Of a stretch of DNA of 10,017 bases, positions 5,240 to 10,017 are shown in pieces (position 1 is the first letter of the stretch; every line of letters starts with the position of its first letter). The notes below the pieces were generated by a model. That model was not told the DNA's origin. It saw nothing but the letters and a program-made list of their open reading frames with translations, and ran no database searches. The translations under genes were made by a program, and so were the position numbers. Source of the DNA: CAZYMF01 sp964648215 (GTDB lineage: Bacteria > Desulfobacterota > Binatia > HRBIN30 > JACQVA1); contig CAZYMF010000179.1 in the NCBI GenBank assembly GCA_964648215.1, positions 1 to 10,017 of the forward strand. The letters run 5' to 3'.

Positions 5240-6163
5240 TCACCCGCGCGGATGAAACTTCCGATGTATTTGCCGCAAGTGCTCCCGGGCCACGTGCGTG
5301 TACACCTGCGTCGTCGAGATGTCGGCGTGGCCGAGCATCATCTGGACGGCACGCAGATCGGCCCCCCGTTCGACCAGATGCGTGGCAAAGGCATGCCGCA
5401 GCGTGTGCGGGCTCACCTTGCCCCGCAGCCCCGCCTGCCGCACGCGTTTGCGCAGCAGCAGGCCGAAGGCCCGCCGCGTCATCGGCCCGCCGCGCCGGGT
5501 GACGAACAGGAAGGCGCTGGCGCGACCGTGCAGCAGGGCCGGACGCACCTCGCCCAGGTAGTGGCGCAGGCGCTCGCAGGCGTACTGGCCGACGGGAACG
5601 GCGCGCTCCTTGCGCCCCTTGCCGACGACGGTGAGAAACCCGGCCTCCAGGTTCACCTGGTTGGTCTTGAGCGAGACGACCTCCGAAACCCGCAGCCCGG
5701 TGGCATAGACGAGCTCGATCATGGCGGTGTCGCGGACGGCCAGGGCCTCGTCGCGGGGGGGACGCCCCGTCACCGGCGACTCGATGATCTTGCCGACGTC
5801 CGCCGGCGACAGCGAGCGCGGCAGGCGCTGCCCGAGCCGGGGCAGGTGCAGGTCCTGCGTCGGGTTCACCGCGACGACGCGCTCGCGCAGCAAGAAGGCG
5901 AAGAACATGCGGACGGCGGCCAGCATGCGCGCCCGGCTACGAGCCGCCAGGCCCCGCCGCGCCAGCTCTTCGAGAAACGAGATCAGATGCGACGGACGCA
6001 CGGCGACGATGTCATGAACCCCGGCGCGAGAGAGATGATCGGCCAGGCGCGCCAGATCGGCGCCGTAGGCGCTCAGCGTGTTGGGCGACAAGCCGCGCTC
6101 GGCGGCGAGATAGGCGATGAAACGGTCGATGCAGCCGTCGACTGGTTTCTCCACCCCGCCCAT
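5240..6163 (-). CDS. xerD: Tyrosine recombinase XerD (XerC/XerD family)
   Basis: The 307-residue protein is a site-specific recombinase of the kind that resolves chromosome dimers at dif with FtsK. An N-terminal SAM-like core-binding domain (about 10-100; FIAYLAAERGLSPNTLSAYG) is followed by the catalytic domain. All six catalytic positions are present, numbered from the ATG at 6163: Arg158 (ATGLRVSE), Lys182 (VGKGRKER), His253 and Arg256 (SPHTLRHAFATH), His279 (MLGHADIS) and the nucleophile Tyr288 (TTQVYTHV). The length and intact active site fit a housekeeping Xer protein rather than a phage or integron integrase. XerC and XerD cannot be separated safely by eye; XerD is favoured because it follows glnD, as I remember in related lineages. 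A GTG two codons upstream (6169) is an alternative start; both lie just past the glnD stop. No dif site was recognised nearby. Confidence 0.93.
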   Translation of the reverse strand: MGGVEKPVDGCIDRFIAYLAAERGLSPNTLSAYGADLARLADHLSRAGVHDIVAVRPSHLISFLEELARRGLAARSRARMLAAVRMFFAFLLRERVVAVNPTQDLHLPRLGQRLPRSLSPADVGKIIESPVTGRPPRDEALAVRDTAMIELVYATGLRVSEVVSLKTNQVNLEAGFLTVVGKGRKERAVPVGQYACERLRHYLGEVRPALLHGRASAFLFVTRRGGPMTRRAFGLLLRKRVRQAGLRGKVSPHTLRHAFATHLVERGADLRAVQMMLGHADISTTQVYTHVAREHLRQIHRKFHPRG

Positions 6164-6168
6164 CTCCA

Positions 6169-6179
6169 CCCCTCACCTC
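6169..6179 (-). promoter_or_regulatory. Ribosome-binding region of xerD overlapping the glnD stop
   Basis: The minus-strand sequence GAGGTGAGGGG starts within the glnD TGA stop. Its first half (GAGG) suits the GTG at 6169 with six bases between, and its second half (GAGGGG) suits the ATG at 6163 with five, so it does not decide the start. It does indicate that xerD is translated from the glnD transcript. Confidence 0.5.
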
Positions 6180-8880
6180 ACGCGGCCGCCTGGGCGTCCT
6201 CCTGCAGGCGGGTCAGCAACTCGCCGCGGATCGCTTCCAGGCGTTGCCCATCGACGATCTTGCGCCCGTCCTCGGTGACGTAGAAGACGTCGAGCACCTG
6301 GTCCACGTTGGTGGTGATCTTGGCGACGTGGATCGACAGGCCGAGGTGGAAGAGGCTGTTGGTGATGGTGAACAGCAGCCCGACGCGGTCCTGCGCGAAC
6401 ACGTCCAGCACGGTGAAGTCGTTCGACACCTGGTTGTCGACCAGCACGTCGGTACCGACGCGAGGCACGAACTTCTTTCCCAGCAGCGACGGGCGCCGCG
6501 AGGCGGCCACCAGCTCCTCGACGTCCACGGCGCCGGTGAGCACCCGGCCGAGCGCGACCTGGATCTTCTCCCAGCGCTCCTCGTCCTGGGCGATCTCGGC
6601 GTGATCGAGGTGGGAGACGCGGAAGACGTCGAGCACGACGCCGCTGCGGCTGGTGTGGATGCGGGCGCCGACGATGTTCATGCCGTGCGCGGTCAGCACC
6701 CCGGTGATCTTCGAGAACAGCCCCGACCGGTCCTTGGTCACCACGGTGAAGGCGCTGAACCCGCGCTCCGGGTAGTGGCGGACCTCGGTCACCAGCGGCT
6801 CCTCGCGCAGGTGGCTGACGAGGGTGATGTGCCGGCGGATCTCGTCCTCCGGGGTCTGGAGCAGATAGCGATCCGGCATGTCGGCGAGGAAGTCCTCGAC
6901 GCGGTCGGGCTTCAGCTCGGTGCAGGCGGCGGCGACGCGCGCCCGGATCCGGGCCACCCGCTCGCTCTGGTCGGACTCGACGAAGGTGCCCTTCTCGAAC
7001 ACCTCGATCGCGTTCATGTAGAGCTCCGCCAGCAGCATGTCCTGCCAGTTGCTCCACACCTTGGGACCGACCGCCTTCATGTCGGCGAAGGTCAGCAGGT
7101 AGAGCTTCTTCAAGTTGTCGGCGGTGCCCACGGTCTTGGCGAAATCGATCACCAGCTTCTGGTCGCGGATGTCGCGCCGCTGGGCCAGGTGCGACATGGT
7201 GAGGTGATGGCGAACGAGGAACTCCAGCTGTGCGGCGGCATCGTCGTTGAGATGCAGGCGCCGCGCGACGCGGGGAATCAGGGTCGCCCCCTTCTCCGAG
7301 TGCCCGCCGCCCTGCCCCTTGCCGGCGTCGTGGAACAGGATGGCCAGAAAGAGGATCTCCACTTGGTCGATCTCGCGCACCACCTCGGTGAGCAGGGGCA
7401 CGGCGGATTTGTAGACGCCGTCGCGCAGCCTCTCGAGCTCGCGCACGCCCATGAGCGAGTGCTGATCGACCGTATAGATGTGGTAGACGTCGTGCTGCGC
7501 CAGGCACAGCAGAGCGCCGAACTCCGGCAGCAGGGCCCCGAGCACGCCGAGCCAGTGCATCTCGAACAGGGTCTCGTAGACGTCGTGCTTCCAGGCCAGG
7601 ATGCGCAGGAGCACCTCGCTCGCGTCGCGGTCGTGGCGCATTCCATCGTCGATCAGACCGACGTGCTCCCGGATGTTGCGCTTGGTGCCGTGCGAGAGCG
7701 GCACGCCGTGGCGCTGGGCGTCCGAGAAGACGCGGAGCAGCTCGATCGGGTGCTCGCGAAAGAACGCCGGGTCGCCCACCGAGAGCTCGCCGCTGACGAT
7801 GCGCACGCCGGGGCGGATCTCGCGGCCGGTGTAGCGCCCCACCAGCGAGGAGACCAGCGGCTGCTGCAGGCAGCGGGCAATGATCTCGGTGGCGAAGCGG
7901 TTCACCGCGGCGGCGTGCAGATAGTAGTCGCGCATGAAATGCTCGACCCCCTTGAGGCCGCTGCCGTCGCGGTAGCCCATCTCGGCGGCGATGCGCTCCT
8001 GGTACTCGAACGTCAGCTGATCCTGATGCTGCCCCGAGAGAAAATGAAGGGCGTTGCGCACGCGCCACAGGAAGTCCCGGGCCGCCTCCAGCTCGGCGCG
8101 CTCGCTGTCGTTGATCACGCTCTTGCGCACCAGCTCGGCGACGTCGTTGGTCTTGAACTTCACCTTGGCCAACCACATCGCCGTGTGCAGGTCGCGCAGG
8201 CCGCCCTCCCCCTCCTTGATCTGCGGCTCGAGCACGTACACCGAGTCGCCGTAACGCTGGTGACGCTCCTCGTTCTCGGCCAGCTTCTCCTTGTAGAAGC
8301 GCGCCGCGTTGCGCTTGAGCACCTGCGACTCGATGGCGCCGGCGAACTGGACGTAGAGCGCCTCGTCGCCGCAGACGTAGCGACCGTCGAGCAGGGCGGT
8401 CTTCACCTTCAGATCTCCCGCCGCCAGGCGCACGCATTCGGAGACGTTGCGTAGCGCGTGGCCCACGGTCAGGCCGGTGTCCCACAACGTATAGAGAATC
8501 TTCTCGGCCACCGTCTCGACGTAGGGGTCGCGCTTTTGCGGATACAGGAAGAGCAGGTCGATGTCCGAGCACGGGTTGAGCTCGCCGCGGCCGTAGCCGC
8601 CCTGCGCCACCACGGCGCAGCGCTGGTCGAGTCGAGGATAACGCTCGGCGTAGGCGCTGCTGGCCGCCTCGAAGAGCCGCAGCAGCAGGTGGTCCATGAC
8701 GCGGGTGTAACTGCGGACCACGTCGTGACCGCTGGCGCCGACCAGGTGCTGCTCGCGCAGCAGCTCGCGCGCCCGGCGCAGGTACTCCTTGGCCTGGCGA
8801 CCCCAGTCGCTGCCGGGCTCGAAGCGGCCCAAGCCGGACAGCGGCTCGGGAGCGGTCGGCGTCGCTATCTCCAGCTCCAT
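6178..8880 (-). CDS. glnD: Bifunctional PII uridylyltransferase/uridylyl-removing enzyme
   Basis: GlnD senses glutamine and adds or removes UMP on PII signalling proteins, setting glutamine synthetase activity and nitrogen gene expression. At 900 residues it matches the family. Domains in order, numbered from the ATG at 8880: nucleotidyltransferase with GGYGRGELNPCSDIDLLFLY (94-113; Asp106 and Asp108 are the metal ligands); the PII-UTase helical region with EGEGGLRDLHTAMW (223-236); the HD uridylyl-removing domain with LFHDAGKGQGGGHSEKG (515-531; His517, Asp518) and VRHH (556-559); and two C-terminal ACT domains (about 705-785 and 820-895) that bind glutamine. All key residues are present, so both activities are expected. 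The upstream amidase stop and this start share a base (TGATG), which suggests translational coupling; a TTG one codon earlier is also in frame. Only a weak GGCGGGAA Shine-Dalgarno-like stretch precedes it. No glnB, glnK or glnA lies in the window. Confidence 0.97.
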   Translation of the reverse strand: MELEIATPTAPEPLSGLGRFEPGSDWGRQAKEYLRRARELLREQHLVGASGHDVVRSYTRVMDHLLLRLFEAASSAYAERYPRLDQRCAVVAQGGYGRGELNPCSDIDLLFLYPQKRDPYVETVAEKILYTLWDTGLTVGHALRNVSECVRLAAGDLKVKTALLDGRYVCGDEALYVQFAGAIESQVLKRNAARFYKEKLAENEERHQRYGDSVYVLEPQIKEGEGGLRDLHTAMWLAKVKFKTNDVAELVRKSVINDSERAELEAARDFLWRVRNALHFLSGQHQDQLTFEYQERIAAEMGYRDGSGLKGVEHFMRDYYLHAAAVNRFATEIIARCLQQPLVSSLVGRYTGREIRPGVRIVSGELSVGDPAFFREHPIELLRVFSDAQRHGVPLSHGTKRNIREHVGLIDDGMRHDRDASEVLLRILAWKHDVYETLFEMHWLGVLGALLPEFGALLCLAQHDVYHIYTVDQHSLMGVRELERLRDGVYKSAVPLLTEVVREIDQVEILFLAILFHDAGKGQGGGHSEKGATLIPRVARRLHLNDDAAAQLEFLVRHHLTMSHLAQRRDIRDQKLVIDFAKTVGTADNLKKLYLLTFADMKAVGPKVWSNWQDMLLAELYMNAIEVFEKGTFVESDQSERVARIRARVAAACTELKPDRVEDFLADMPDRYLLQTPEDEIRRHITLVSHLREEPLVTEVRHYPERGFSAFTVVTKDRSGLFSKITGVLTAHGMNIVGARIHTSRSGVVLDVFRVSHLDHAEIAQDEERWEKIQVALGRVLTGAVDVEELVAASRRPSLLGKKFVPRVGTDVLVDNQVSNDFTVLDVFAQDRVGLLFTITNSLFHLGLSIHVAKITTNVDQVLDVFYVTEDGRKIVDGQRLEAIRGELLTRLQEDAQAAA

Positions 8881-10017
8881 CAAAGAGTTCCCGCCACGCG
8901 GTGATGATCGACGAAGGACCGTATGCCGCGCAGCAACCCGCCGGCAATCGCCTCCCTATACGCGGCCTGGCCCAGCCGGGCCCCCTCCTTCGGGTTGGTC
9001 ACAAAGGACACCTCCACGAGGATACATGGCATACCAGCCCCGACGAGCACGTAAAAGGGGCCCTGCTTGACCCCGAGATCGACGACCGAAGGCCAGCGCG
9101 CGGCCAGCCCGCCGACCACGCCGCGTTGAACGCTGTCGGCCAGCGCCGCCGACTCGGGCACCTTGTAGTTCTGGATCAGCGAGCTGAGCAGCAGGGCGAC
9201 GTCGCGATCGCGCCGGTGATGGCCGGTCACCGAGGCGATGCCGTTCTCCATCGCCGCCAGGCGCAGGGTGGCGCGATCGTTGGTGTTGTTGAGATAGTAC
9301 GTCTCCACCCCGGAGGTCGCGGCGTTGGGGCTGGCGTTGGCGTGGATGGAGACGAACAGGTCGGCGCGCTCGGCGTTGGCCAGCGCGGTGCGCTCCTCCA
9401 GGGACAGGAACACGTCGCGGTCGCGGGTGAGCACGACGTCGACCCCCGGCCACGACCGCAGCTCGTCGCGCAGCCGCAGGGCGATCGCCAGCACGACGTC
9501 CTTCTCCTCGATGCCGCCGACGCCGATGGCTCCCGGGTCCTTGCCGCCGTGGCCCGGGTCGATCACGATCTTCAGCGGCTTGGCCGGCGCCATCGCGCGG
9601 GGTGCGGGCGCCGGGCCACGCCGGCCGTCGAGGGCGTTGAGCGCAGGCGTGGGCAGCCTGGGCGCGGGCGTCGGCTGCGGCGCCCGCGCCTCGACGTCGA
9701 CGACGACGCGAAAGGGGTCGAGCAGCGGGAAGGCGCGGCTGCTGGTCAGGCCCGGCACGTCGAGCAGCAGACGCAGGCCGCGATCGGTCTGCGCCACCTG
9801 CATGTGGGCCAACGGCCCGCGCGCCGCGCACGACGGCGGCTTTCCGGGCACGGCCAGGCGCGCGCCGAGGAGGTCGACGAAGACCTGCCCGCGGGCACCG
9901 GTGCCGGAGGCCACCTGCCGCACGCGATACTTCACGGTTCCCGACAGATCGAGCACCACACGGCTGTAGTCGCGCCCGCCCATGCAGCGGATGTCGCGCA
10001 GCCGCGGCGTGTCCGCC
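8880..10017 (-). CDS. N-acetylmuramoyl-L-alanine amidase with AMIN domain (AmiC type), N-terminus outside window
   Basis: This periplasmic zinc enzyme cuts the amide bond between MurNAc and the stem peptide, chiefly to split septal peptidoglycan. The frame is open to the window edge, giving 378 visible residues; the ATG at 9983 falls inside the AMIN domain (PRLRDIRCMGGRDYSRVVLDLSG), so it is not the true start and the signal peptide lies beyond the edge. Numbered from the first full codon at 10016: AMIN domain about 1-111, Pro/Ala-rich linker about 112-146, Amidase_3 domain about 148-370. Zinc ligands and catalytic residue are His156 (IDPGHGGKDPGA), Glu170 (GGIEEKD), His225 (VSIHANASPN) and Glu335 (ILVEVSFVTN). 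The AMIN domain targets such enzymes to the septum. It heads the visible operon with glnD and overlaps that gene's start by one base. AmiA/B/C naming cannot be settled from this fragment. Confidence 0.95.
   Translation of the reverse strand, partial: ADTPRLRDIRCMGGRDYSRVVLDLSGTVKYRVRQVASGTGARGQVFVDLLGARLAVPGKPPSCAARGPLAHMQVAQTDRGLRLLLDVPGLTSSRAFPLLDPFRVVVDVEARAPQPTPAPRLPTPALNALDGRRGPAPAPRAMAPAKPLKIVIDPGHGGKDPGAIGVGGIEEKDVVLAIALRLRDELRSWPGVDVVLTRDRDVFLSLEERTALANAERADLFVSIHANASPNAATSGVETYYLNNTNDRATLRLAAMENGIASVTGHHRRDRDVALLLSSLIQNYKVPESAALADSVQRGVVGGLAARWPSVVDLGVKQGPFYVLVGAGMPCILVEVSFVTNPKEGARLGQAAYREAIAGGLLRGIRSFVDHHRVAGTL

Noticed and set aside
5037..5243. A 68-residue minus-strand open frame with NREPRIENGEP-like repeats
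   Set aside because: It is a translation of the palindromic element; the peptide repeats only mirror the DNA word repeats, and there is no Shine-Dalgarno sequence or recognisable domain.
6244..8454. A 736-residue plus-strand frame opposite glnD, and similar long frames opposite other genes
   Set aside because: These are antisense shadows expected at this GC content. They carry no known motif, and every motif of GlnD is intact on the other strand.
6173..8947. A 924-residue minus-strand frame overlapping glnD
   Set aside because: It is an Arg/Pro/Ala/Gly-rich out-of-frame reading of glnD without recognisable domains.
9981..9983. ATG as the start of the amidase gene
   Set aside because: AMIN-domain sequence continues upstream in frame to the window edge, so this methionine is internal.

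Overview
The window is a gene-dense, very GC-rich stretch of bacterial chromosome. All nine protein genes lie on the minus strand, so the coding order runs from the right end to the left. The gene content is housekeeping: cell-wall splitting, nitrogen signalling, Xer recombination, a membrane protease, a tRNA synthetase, chromosome-condensation factors, rRNA modification and acyl-CoA metabolism. The order site-2 protease - trpS - scpA - scpB - rluB, with a glnD-xerD pair upstream, recalls deltaproteobacteria-like lineages (Desulfobacterota, Myxococcota, Binatota and relatives). That placement is inference from memory of gene order and base composition; the window cannot fix the taxon.

Right block (about 5240-10017): an AMIN-domain N-acetylmuramoyl-L-alanine amidase whose N-terminus lies outside the window, then glnD (PII uridylyltransferase/uridylyl-removing enzyme), then a XerC/XerD-type tyrosine recombinase. 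Stops and starts touch or nearly touch (TGATG at the amidase/glnD junction; the xerD ribosome-binding region overlaps the glnD stop), so this looks like one operon.

Break (5024-5239): 216 bases without a gene. It holds a long imperfect palindrome (50-base arms, 12-base loop) built from repeated GAGAACCG-like words, followed in the direction of transcription by a GC-rich hairpin with a short T tract. This is the only clear non-coding structure in the window and separates the two blocks.

Left block (8-5023): a small site-2 zinc metalloprotease, trpS (with the cysteine pattern of the iron-sulfur TrpRS subgroup), scpA, scpB, rluB and a crotonase-family protein whose active site resembles Delta3,Delta2-enoyl-CoA isomerase more than enoyl-CoA hydratase. 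From trpS onward the genes are close or overlapping, each with a recognisable Shine-Dalgarno sequence. Two overlaps are unusually long: scpA runs 101 bases into scpB and scpB runs 233 bases into rluB. In both, third-position base use favours the downstream frame, which suggests that the upstream proteins carry run-on, low-complexity tails.

I see no RNA genes, CRISPR arrays, transposases, phage genes or defence systems, and nothing I would call a previously undescribed system. The items most worth a second look are the palindromic element, the Fe-S type TrpRS, and the two long same-strand overlaps.
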